A DNA stretch of 8,208 nt, taken from positions 1 to 8,208 of the forward strand of contig USFL01000054.1 in assembly GCA_900553905.1 (NCBI GenBank), in the 5' to 3' direction. Shown here one piece after another: positions 1-5,930 of this stretch. The stretch is from an uncultured Eubacteriales bacterium. GTDB taxonomy: Bacteria > Bacillota > Clostridia > Christensenellales > Aristaeellaceae. Every line of letters starts with the position of its first letter. Within the stretch, counting starts at the first letter, position 1. Under the pieces are notes generated by a model. It made no database searches. It was given only the letters and a program-made list of their open reading frames with translations, and had not been told where the DNA came from. A program made the position numbers and the translations under genes.

Positions 1-1141
1 GATCGTTGCAGGGGCACATATGCGCGCCGGACAGATCCAGCAGAATCAGGTCCGCCAGATAGCCGGGCTTGAGAAGGCCCAGGTCCTCGTAACCCATGGC
101 TTTCGCGCCGGCGCTGGTCGCCGCCGCGATGGTCTGCGCGGGAGAGACCACCGTGGGGTCCAGCGTGCTGCCCTTTTGCAGCATGGGCATCAGCTTGATT
201 TCTTCCCACAGGTTCAGGTTGTTGTTGCTGGCGACGCCGTCGGTGCCCAGCGTAATGCGGCAGCCCGCCTTGAGCATCTTGGCGATGGGCGCGATGCCGC
301 TGGCCAGCTTGAGGTTGCTCATGGGGTTATGCAGGACCGTCGCACCCCGGCGCGCAAAGAGCTCGATATCCTCATCCGTCATCCATACGCAGTGCGCGGC
401 CAGCACGGGATAGGCGGTCAGGCCGAGCTTTTCCAGGTACTGCGGGGGCGTCAGCCCGCGCCGCTGGAGGCTTCCGTCATAGTCCAGCTTGGTCTCGCTC
501 ACATGGATATGGATGGGCACATGATAGGTTTCGGCAGCCTCGCGGATCTTCAGCAGCACCTTTTCCGTTGTGGCGCCCTCGCTGTGCGGCGCCAGGCTGA
601 CGCGGATGCGGTCGTCCGCGGCATGGTTCCACTTCTCAATCAGGGCGATATTGGGCGCAAGGTCCGCGCAGCTTTCGTCAAAATCCACCACGCCATGTCC
701 CAGCAGGGCGCGCATGCCGCTGTCCCGTACAGCCTCGGCCTCCATGTCCATGTGCATGTACATGTCGTTGAAGGAGGTGGTGCCGAAGCGGAGCATCTCC
801 ATGATGCCCAGGTCGCTGCCCGCACGAACGGCCTCGTCGGTGAGGTGCTTTTCCACAGGAAAAATGGCCTCATTGAGCCAGCGGTCCAGCGTAAGGTCGC
901 TGCCGATGCTGCGAAGCAAGGTCATGGGGGTATGGGTGTGCATGTTGCAAAGTCCCGGCATGGCCAGCATGCCGCGGCCGTCAATCACCTCATCCGCTTC
1001 AAAGGCCGGGGCGCCGTCCTGCGGGCCAGCGTAGGCGATGCGGCTGCCGTCCACCAGCACCTCCGCGTCGGGGATAAAGGGAATGTGCGCCTCGTTGGTC
1101 ACGCCGGGCATGAGCAGAACATTGGTGATTCGAATTCTCAT
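1..1141 (-). CDS. mtaD: MtaD-type amidohydrolase (methylthioadenosine/S-adenosylhomocysteine deaminase family), 3' end cut by window
   Basis: The frame is open from an ATG at 1139-1141 to the left edge: 380 codons with no stop, against about 430 for the family, so roughly the last 50 residues are missing. Characterised members are cytosolic metal-dependent deaminases that turn the adenine of 5'-methylthioadenosine or S-adenosylhomocysteine into hypoxanthine in methionine/SAM by-product recycling. Visible amidohydrolase landmarks are the metal ligands His68 and His70 in NMHTH, His213 with Glu216 in HVSET, His250 in AAHCVW, and Asp301 in GTDGVASNNN. HNPMSNLKLASG (271-282) and the TLLRS segment are also typical. 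His186 sits in an APHS motif that aligns with the substrate-site His of the family. AGGAGG (1153-1158) lies 11 nt before the ATG. The gene has its own promoter and is separated from hslU by a terminator. The family call is firm. The exact substrate is less certain because a pocket motif differs (APHSEGATT), and guanine- or other-nucleoside deaminase relatives remain possible. Confidence 0.85.
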   Translation of the reverse strand, partial: MRIRITNVLLMPGVTNEAHIPFIPDAEVLVDGSRIAYAGPQDGAPAFEADEVIDGRGMLAMPGLCNMHTHTPMTLLRSIGSDLTLDRWLNEAIFPVEKHLTDEAVRAGSDLGIMEMLRFGTTSFNDMYMHMDMEAEAVRDSGMRALLGHGVVDFDESCADLAPNIALIEKWNHAADDRIRVSLAPHSEGATTEKVLLKIREAAETYHVPIHIHVSETKLDYDGSLQRRGLTPPQYLEKLGLTAYPVLAAHCVWMTDEDIELFARRGATVLHNPMSNLKLASGIAPIAKMLKAGCRITLGTDGVASNNNLNLWEEIKLMPMLQKGSTLDPTVVSPAQTIAAATSAGAKAMGYEDLGLLKPGYLADLILLDLSGAHMCPCND

Positions 1142-1172
1142 GGAACCATCTTCCTCCTTTGTCGGTGGCCTC

Positions 1173-1200
1173 ATTATAGCATAGCTCTCGCATTTGAAAA
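1173..1200 (-). promoter_or_regulatory. Predicted extended -10 sigma-A promoter for the amidohydrolase gene
   Basis: Read on the minus strand, a perfect TATAAT (1173-1178) is preceded by TGC, giving an extended -10 element. A TTTTCA hexamer (1195-1200) lies 16 nt upstream and matches four of six positions of TTGACA. The expected start of transcription is near 1166, which gives a leader of about 25 nt containing the AGGAGG at 1153-1158. The -35 hexamer coincides with the T-tract of the upstream terminator. Confidence 0.75.
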
Positions 1201-1223
1201 GGGAACGGCGTGCCGCCGTTCCC
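1197..1223 (-). terminator. Rho-independent terminator of the topA-hslU operon
   Basis: The arms 1201-1210 and 1214-1223 are perfectly complementary (GGGAACGGCG with CGCCGTTCCC), leaving a 3-nt loop. In the minus-strand transcript the hairpin is followed directly by TTTT (1200-1197) and then CAAATG. It begins 8 nt after the hslU stop codon. The T-tract is short, so termination may be incomplete. The plus-strand reading has no T-tract, so the element serves minus-strand transcription only. Confidence 0.85.
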
Positions 1224-1231
1224 CTGTGCGG

Positions 1232-2599
1232 TCAGAGGATGTACCGCTTAAGGTCCATGGTCACCTCGTCCTTGCCCAGGTGCTCGATGACGTAATCCCC
1301 GTTGATGTTGAGATAGACGTTGGGCATTTCATCGCCTCCGGCATTGAAGCTGATGTCCTCCAGCAGCTTTTCAAACACCGCGAACAGGCGGCGCGCGCCG
1401 ATGTCCTCCTTGGTTTCGTTGAGCACGTAGGCCGCGTGGGCAATGGCCTCGATGGCGCTGTCCTCGAAGGACAGGAACACCTTGTCCACAGCCAGCAGCG
1501 CCTCGTACTGGCGGGTGAGCGCGTTTTCGGGCTGGGTCAGGATGGCCTTGAAATCCTCCTGGGTAAGGCTCTTGAGCGTTACATGCACAGGGAAGCGGCC
1601 CTGGAGCTCGGGAATCAGGTCCGTCACCTTGGCGACATGGAACGCGCCCGCCGCGATAAAGAGCATGAAATCCGTGCGCACCGCGCCGTATTTGGTGTTG
1701 ACGGTGCTGCCCTCCACGATGGGCAGGATATCGCGCTGCACGCCCTCACGGCTGACGTCGGGCCCGTGGCCGCCGGAGGAGCGGCCCGCCACCTTGTCGA
1801 TTTCGTCGATGAACACGATGCCCTGTTGCTCGGCGCGGCGGATGGCCTCCTCGCGCACCTCGTCCTCATCGATGAGCTTGTCGGATTCCTCCTCCAGAAG
1901 AATCCGGCGCGCCTCCTTGACCTTGACGCGGCGAATCTTTGTTTTCTTGGGCATCATGCCGCCCATCATATCGCCGATGTTGATGGAGTTGCCGCCCACC
2001 TCCAGCTGCGGCAGCGTATCCTCGACCTCGATTTCGATTTCGCGGTCCTCCAGCTGGCCGCTGCGCAGCTGCGTCAGCACGTCCTCGCGCCGGAGGGCGA
2101 GCTTGTCCTGCTCCTCCTTGGGAAGCTCCGGCTCCTTCTTTCCGCCCAGCAAAAACTCAAATGGATTGCTCGCGCTCTTTTTGGGCGGATTGACCAGGAG
2201 CGAAGCCAGGCGGTCCTCCGCCAGGACGGAGGCGCGGGCTTCCACGCGTTTGGAAAACTCGCTTCTTACCATACGGATAGCGTTTTCCATCAGGTCGCGG
2301 ATGATGCTCTCCACATCGCGGCCTACGTAGCCCACCTCGGTGAACTTGGTGGCCTCCACCTTGACAAAAGGCGCGTTGACCAGCTTGGCAAGCCTGCGGG
2401 CGATCTCGGTTTTGCCCACGCCTGTGGGACCGATCATCAGGATGTTCTTGGGGCTGATTTCATTGCGGATGTCCTCGTCCAGCTGGGCGCGGCGGTAGCG
2501 GTTGCGAAGCGCGATGGCCACGGCCCGCTTGGCCTCGTCCTGGCCGATGATGTAGCGGTTGAGCTCCCGCATGATCTCCCTGGGTGTCAATTCCTTCAT
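1232..2599 (-). CDS. hslU: HslU (ClpY), ATPase/unfoldase subunit of the HslUV protease
   Basis: This 455-residue AAA+ protein forms hexameric rings that unfold substrates and thread them into the HslV peptidase in the cytosol. It also switches HslV on. Residues 18-24 (IGQDEAK) and the Walker A motif GPTGVGKT (57-64) open the ATPase domain. The pore loop is GYVG (90-93), followed by RDVES. A charged intermediate (I) domain spans about 110-245. Walker B is IVFIDE (261-266), sensor 1 lies near IAAGAFH (315-321), the arginine finger is Arg335 in ELQGRFP, and sensor 2 is GARR near 401-404. The C-terminus ends RYIL, matching the tail that docks into HslV pockets. The frame stays open upstream to 2779, but that part overlaps hslV and is unlike HslU. 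The start at 2597-2599 gives the canonical MKELTPREI beginning and has AGGAGG 6 nt before it. No codY follows, unlike in Bacillus. Confidence 0.98.
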   Translation of the reverse strand: MKELTPREIMRELNRYIIGQDEAKRAVAIALRNRYRRAQLDEDIRNEISPKNILMIGPTGVGKTEIARRLAKLVNAPFVKVEATKFTEVGYVGRDVESIIRDLMENAIRMVRSEFSKRVEARASVLAEDRLASLLVNPPKKSASNPFEFLLGGKKEPELPKEEQDKLALRREDVLTQLRSGQLEDREIEIEVEDTLPQLEVGGNSINIGDMMGGMMPKKTKIRRVKVKEARRILLEEESDKLIDEDEVREEAIRRAEQQGIVFIDEIDKVAGRSSGGHGPDVSREGVQRDILPIVEGSTVNTKYGAVRTDFMLFIAAGAFHVAKVTDLIPELQGRFPVHVTLKSLTQEDFKAILTQPENALTRQYEALLAVDKVFLSFEDSAIEAIAHAAYVLNETKEDIGARRLFAVFEKLLEDISFNAGGDEMPNVYLNINGDYVIEHLGKDEVTMDLKRYIL

Positions 2600-2605
2600 G
2601 CGTTG

Positions 2606-2612
2606 CCTCCTA
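2606..2612 (-). promoter_or_regulatory. Ribosome binding site of hslU overlapping the hslV stop codon
   Basis: On the minus strand TAGGAGG contains both the hslV stop (TAG, 2610-2612) and the hslU Shine-Dalgarno AGGAGG (2606-2611). It is 6 nt from the hslU ATG. It fixes the hslU start at 2599 and suggests that terminating hslV ribosomes re-initiate on hslU, which suits two partners of one complex. Confidence 0.85.
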
Positions 2613-3143
2613 GAGCGTCTCAACGGTGATATGGTCGTTGGTAAACACGCAGATGGACGCGGCCACCTCCAGCGCCTTGACGGCGATTTCCTCGGCCGAA
2701 AGGCTGGTGTTGTGAACAAGGGCGCGCGCGGCCGCCAGCGCGAAGTTGCCCCCGGAGCCGATGGCGCATACGCCGTCATCCGGGTCGATGACCTCGCCGT
2801 TGCCGCTCAATACCAGCAACGTATTTTTGTCCGCCACGATCAGCATGCTTTCCAGCTTGCGGATGGCGCTGTCGCCGCGCCATTCCTGCGCCAGGTTCAC
2901 CGCGGCGCGCTCCAGGTTGCCGCCGCATTGGGTCAGCTTTTCCTCAAAGCGCTCGCACAGCGTAAAGGCATCGGCCACCGCGCCCGCAAATCCGGCGATC
3001 ACCTTTCCCTCATAGAGGCGGCGCACCTTTTTGGCGCTGGACTTAAAAACGGTGTTTTCCCCCATCGTCACCTGTCCGTCGCCGGCGATGGCCACCTGAT
3101 CCCCCCGTTTGACGGCGCAGATGGTGGTTCCTCTCATGGTCAT
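2610..3143 (-). CDS. hslV: HslV (ClpQ), N-terminal threonine peptidase of the HslUV protease
   Basis: This 177-residue protein, of the usual HslV length, is a proteasome-beta-like peptidase that assembles as a double hexamer and degrades proteins delivered by HslU. The start MTMRGTTI implies removal of five residues to expose Thr6 as the N-terminal nucleophile. The other expected active-site residues are present: Asp22 in GDGQVT, Lys38 in SAKKVR and Ser129 in GSGG. This is a threonine enzyme, unlike B. subtilis CodW/ClpQ, which uses Ser. AGGAGG (3155-3160) lies 11 nt before the ATG at 3141-3143. A second in-frame ATG (3135-3137) would shorten the propeptide to MRG, but it sits 17 nt from the same site, so the first is preferred. 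The gene starts 6 nt after the hydrolase stop and ends 10 nt before hslU. hslU completes the complex. Confidence 0.98.
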   Translation of the reverse strand: MTMRGTTICAVKRGDQVAIAGDGQVTMGENTVFKSSAKKVRRLYEGKVIAGFAGAVADAFTLCERFEEKLTQCGGNLERAAVNLAQEWRGDSAIRKLESMLIVADKNTLLVLSGNGEVIDPDDGVCAIGSGGNFALAAARALVHNTSLSAEEIAVKALEVAASICVFTNDHITVETL

Positions 3144-3149
3144 GTAGGC

Positions 3150-3160
3150 TCATTCCTCCT
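3150..3160 (-). promoter_or_regulatory. Ribosome binding site of hslV inside the end of the hydrolase gene
   Basis: The last hydrolase codons (GAG GAG GAA TGA) also form the AGGAGG (3155-3160) that serves hslV, whose ATG lies 11 nt further on. Translation of the hydrolase and of hslV is therefore likely coupled, although the hydrolase is exported and HslV is cytosolic. Confidence 0.8.
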
Positions 3161-4547
3161 CGGTCATAAACAGGTTCAGCACCCACTGGGCCAGCGTGCG
3201 CCCCGCCTGGGTATCGATGTGGGTGGCGACGGCATACTCCGGAAGGCCGTCTTCATTCACTGTAAGGTCGTTCATCAGAATGTGGTTGAGGCCGCGGAAC
3301 GCCTTGAAGCTCATAAAGGTCATGTTGTCGCCGATGGCGTCGGCGTAGGCGATCCGGCCGTCGTCCTCGGATACGATGGGGTCGCGCCTGCCCTGGCCGA
3401 TGTAGGTGGGTACCTTGAGCTCCTTGATCAGATCTACGGCGTTATAGTGCAGGTCCTCCCAGAAATAGTAGCCGTTTTTGCCGAACAGCGTCAGCGCGCG
3501 GGCCTCCTCCTCGCTGACGGAGGATACCTTCCTGATCATCTTTTCAATGGTTTCCTGCGTTTCCTCGCCCAGCGCGCCATAGGCCTCCGGCTGCGTGGCG
3601 CAGTACCACTCAATCAGCGTCTTGGGCGTGCTGCCCAGGATGATCATGGCCGTAAAAGTGCCCTCGGACTGGGAAACGATGCGGGGCGCGATCATTCCGC
3701 CAAAACCCAGGCCCACCAGCACAATGCGCTCCTGATCCACCAGCGGATTGTCCTTGAGCAACTGACAGGCAGCCAGCGCGTCCTCCACGGCCTCGTCGTA
3801 GACGGTTTCCGCCTGCGCGTCCGGATAGGCGTAAGCGCGGCTGTCATATCGCAGGGAGGCGACGCCCATCTTGCCCAGGGCATCCGCCAGATCCGCAAAG
3901 AAAGTGGTCTGGCCCATGGTGAGGTCGTGATCAAAGGCGCCAAAGTCATGCACGAATACGCACACGGGGACCGGCGTCTCCTCGCTGGCCTCCTTGGGCA
4001 TCGTCAGCACGCCCTCCAGCACGTAGGGCGCCTGCCCGACCGTCACATCCGTTTCCTCATAATCCGGCTCTGCGGTCGCTCTGCCGCCCACCAGCATATC
4101 GCTGCCGTCGCTAAGCTCCTCTTTTTCCGCCGGCACAAATTCGAGGGCCATGATTTCCCAGTCGTCCTCTTTGTCCTTATGGGTAAAATACATATCCAGA
4201 TCCTGTTTTTCCATGATCAGGTGCAGCACGTGCGTTTTCAGCTTGTTTTCCGGCTCCTCAAAGCTGCGGTAGCTGCCCAGCTCCAAAAACGCGCCGGTCA
4301 TCCATTCCAGGTCGGTCAGCATGGCCTCGTAGGTTTCCATGGGCATGTAACGTCGGATCTGAAGGTCATAGTATCCCCACAGGCGGCTCATGGACTTGCC
4401 TTCAATGTAGTCCAGCGCGTACTGGCGAACCGTCTCCTCGGTCCAAACCGGCACGTCGTCCTCCATCTGCTTGGCCGCCAGCGACACGGCGGGCAGACAG
4501 GCGAAGATGATGGTCATCATCAGCGTCAGGGCGATTGCGCGTTTCAT
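3150..4547 (-). CDS. Exported alpha/beta-hydrolase-like protein with N-terminal DUF3887-like domain; nucleophile serine replaced by glycine
   Basis: 465 residues. Residues 1-24 form a signal peptide (KR, a hydrophobic core, then a likely VSLA/A cleavage), so the product should act outside the membrane. Residues about 35-140 resemble the small alpha+beta domain (DUF3887 type) that precedes secreted hydrolases in Clostridia. Residues about 175-462 look like an alpha/beta hydrolase. They include an oxyanion-type segment HDFGAFDHD (200-208), RYDSR (233-237), a nucleophile elbow VGLGFGGMIAPRI (278-290), a likely acid Asp389 in GRRDPIV and a likely His422 in GLNHIL. Relatives read GHSLGG at the elbow. 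Here position 281 is Gly (GGT, 3705-3707), so the usual Ser nucleophile is missing. It may be a binding or regulatory pseudoenzyme, may use another residue, or the Gly may be a recent mutation, since AGT to GGT is one base. AGGAGG (4556-4561) lies 8 nt before the ATG. The gene sits where xerC usually lies. No substrate can be named. Confidence 0.85.
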   Translation of the reverse strand: MKRAIALTLMMTIIFACLPAVSLAAKQMEDDVPVWTEETVRQYALDYIEGKSMSRLWGYYDLQIRRYMPMETYEAMLTDLEWMTGAFLELGSYRSFEEPENKLKTHVLHLIMEKQDLDMYFTHKDKEDDWEIMALEFVPAEKEELSDGSDMLVGGRATAEPDYEETDVTVGQAPYVLEGVLTMPKEASEETPVPVCVFVHDFGAFDHDLTMGQTTFFADLADALGKMGVASLRYDSRAYAYPDAQAETVYDEAVEDALAACQLLKDNPLVDQERIVLVGLGFGGMIAPRIVSQSEGTFTAMIILGSTPKTLIEWYCATQPEAYGALGEETQETIEKMIRKVSSVSEEEARALTLFGKNGYYFWEDLHYNAVDLIKELKVPTYIGQGRRDPIVSEDDGRIAYADAIGDNMTFMSFKAFRGLNHILMNDLTVNEDGLPEYAVATHIDTQAGRTLAQWVLNLFMTEEE

Positions 4548-4599
4548 GGTTGTTTCCTCCTCATCGGTGGTACGTCCAGCATAGCACAGAGATGCCGCT

Positions 4600-5928
4600 T
4601 TAGGAAAGCATTTCTTGCTCCATCTGTCCTAAAATCAGGTCTAATTCCAGCAGAGCGCGTTCCGAAATCTTCTCGTAGCGCTGCTGCTTGCCTCGGATGC
4701 GCTTTTCTCCCGGCTTTACCTCCAACGGGTCGATCAGGCCGAAAGCGCAGTTCATGGGCTGAAAGCGCTTGTTTGGCGTGGAGACGTACCGCGCCATCGC
4801 GCCGATGGCCGTGCGGCCGCTGAAGTGCGGCGGCTCTCTGCCCGTCTCGCGCAGGGCGGCGCACAGGCCGCACAAAAGGCCGCTGGCCGCGCTTTCCACA
4901 TAGCCCTCCACGCCAGTGATCTGGCCGGCGAAAGCCAGACGCGGCTCACGGATGACGCGGTAGGTATCATCCAGAAAACCGGGGCTGTTGAGGAAGGTAT
5001 TGCGGTGCATCACGCCCAAGCGGGCAAACTCCACGTTTTCCAGCCCAGGAATCATGCGAAATACGCGCCGCTGTTCGGGATAGGTCAGCCGGGTTTGGAA
5101 GCCCACCAGGTTATACAGCGTGCCGGAGAAGTTATCCCGGCGAAGCTGCACCACAGCGAACGGCTCGCGGCCCGTGCGCGGGTCGCGCAGGCCCACGGGC
5201 TTGAGCGGTCCGAAGGCCACAGCCATGTCCCCGCGCTTGGCCATGCTTTCGATAGGCATGCAGCCCTCAAAAACGGCGCTTTCCTCAAAGCCGCGCACGG
5301 GCACGGTCTCCGCATTTTGCAGCTCATGGATAAAAGCCAGATATTCCTCGCGGCTCATGGGACAGTTGAGGTAGTCCGCACCGCGATCGTAGCGGGACAT
5401 GCAGAACACCTTGTCCATGTCCAGGCTGTCGGCGGTGACGATGGGGGCGGCTGCGTCGTAGAAATGGAGCGTATCCAGCCCCTGCAGGCGGGTAATGGCC
5501 TCGGAAAGCGCGTCGCTGGTCAGGGGGCCGGAGGCGATGATGACCGTACCCGTCGGAGGAATGCCGGTGACCTCCTCCTCATGAACGGTGATGAGAGGAT
5601 GCTCCCGGACCGCCTTGTCCACCGCCGCGGAAAAGCCGACACGGTCCACTGCCAGCGCGCCGCCGGCAGGCACGGCGTTTTCGTCCGCCGCACGCATGAT
5701 GAGAGAATCCAGCATGCGCATTTCAGCCTTGAGCAACCCCACGGCGTTGGAGAGGCGGTCGCTGCGCAGGCTGTTGCTGCACACCAATTCCGCCATGGTA
5801 TCCAGATGCTGGGCAGGGGTCTTCCGGTGCGGCTTCATCTCATAGAGGTCCACGGGCACGCCGTGCCTGGCGATCTGCCAGGCGGCTTCGCACCCGGCGA
5901 GTCCCCCGCCGATGACCTGTATGCTCAT
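4600..5928 (-). CDS. trmFO: TrmFO, methylenetetrahydrofolate-tRNA-(uracil-54-C5-)-methyltransferase
   Basis: This 442-residue flavoprotein makes 5-methyluridine (ribothymidine) at position 54 of the tRNA T-loop. It uses 5,10-methylenetetrahydrofolate as carbon donor and reduced FAD, instead of the SAM used by TrmA. The N-terminal Rossmann motif is IGGGLAG (6-12) followed by CEAA, and Glu30 ends the second strand (DLYEMKP). Conserved family signatures are [11 protein letters not shown] (47-57) and FEGCMPIE (220-227). Cys50 and Cys223 correspond to the two functionally important cysteines of the B. subtilis enzyme (53 and 226). [11 protein letters not shown] and the [14 protein letters not shown] segment are also typical. 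The ATG overlaps the topA stop in TGATG, and purine-rich GGAGGATGAGG just upstream, coding for the topA C-terminus, can act as ribosome binding site. A 52-nt gap separates it from the downstream hydrolase gene. Confidence 0.98.
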   Translation of the reverse strand: MSIQVIGGGLAGCEAAWQIARHGVPVDLYEMKPHRKTPAQHLDTMAELVCSNSLRSDRLSNAVGLLKAEMRMLDSLIMRAADENAVPAGGALAVDRVGFSAAVDKAVREHPLITVHEEEVTGIPPTGTVIIASGPLTSDALSEAITRLQGLDTLHFYDAAAPIVTADSLDMDKVFCMSRYDRGADYLNCPMSREEYLAFIHELQNAETVPVRGFEESAVFEGCMPIESMAKRGDMAVAFGPLKPVGLRDPRTGREPFAVVQLRRDNFSGTLYNLVGFQTRLTYPEQRRVFRMIPGLENVEFARLGVMHRNTFLNSPGFLDDTYRVIREPRLAFAGQITGVEGYVESAASGLLCGLCAALRETGREPPHFSGRTAIGAMARYVSTPNKRFQPMNCAFGLIDPLEVKPGEKRIRGKQQRYEKISERALLELDLILGQMEQEMLS

Positions 5929-5930
5929 CA
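5926..5930 (-). promoter_or_regulatory. topA/trmFO stop-start overlap (TGATG)
   Basis: The topA stop TGA (5928-5930) and the trmFO start ATG (5926-5928) share one base. This arrangement usually signals translational coupling by terminating ribosomes. It fixes the trmFO start. Confidence 0.85.

Noticed and set aside
999..1193. Short minus-strand frame across the promoter and start of the amidohydrolase
   Set aside because: It is out of frame with the amidohydrolase, which shows conserved metal-site motifs, and it would start upstream of the predicted transcription start.
20..2629. 869-codon open frame on the plus strand
   Set aside because: It lies antisense to the amidohydrolase and hslU, runs straight through a terminator and promoter, has no family resemblance and a composition full of His/Gln/Arg. 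It is a shadow caused by high-GC codon usage of the real genes.
2600..2779. Longer hslU starting at 2779
   Set aside because: The extra 60 residues overlap hslV out of frame, are Arg/Pro-rich and unlike HslU. The ATG at 2599 has an AGGAGG 6 nt upstream and gives the canonical N-terminus.
4494..4508. Lipobox-like IFAC in the hydrolase signal peptide (Cys17)
   Set aside because: Phe at the -2 position is unusual, and the hydrophobic stretch continues after Cys to a better signal peptidase I site (VSLA/A). Lipoprotein anchoring is possible but not supported.
4548..4599. Possible internal promoter before the hydrolase (TATGCT near 4580)
   Set aside because: The -10 is imperfect and the hexamer 17 nt upstream matches only three of six -35 positions. 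No terminator precedes it.
2559..4823. 754-codon open frame on the plus strand
   Set aside because: Antisense to hslV, the hydrolase and the end of trmFO, whose protein motifs are clear. It has no recognisable domain and crosses several gene junctions.
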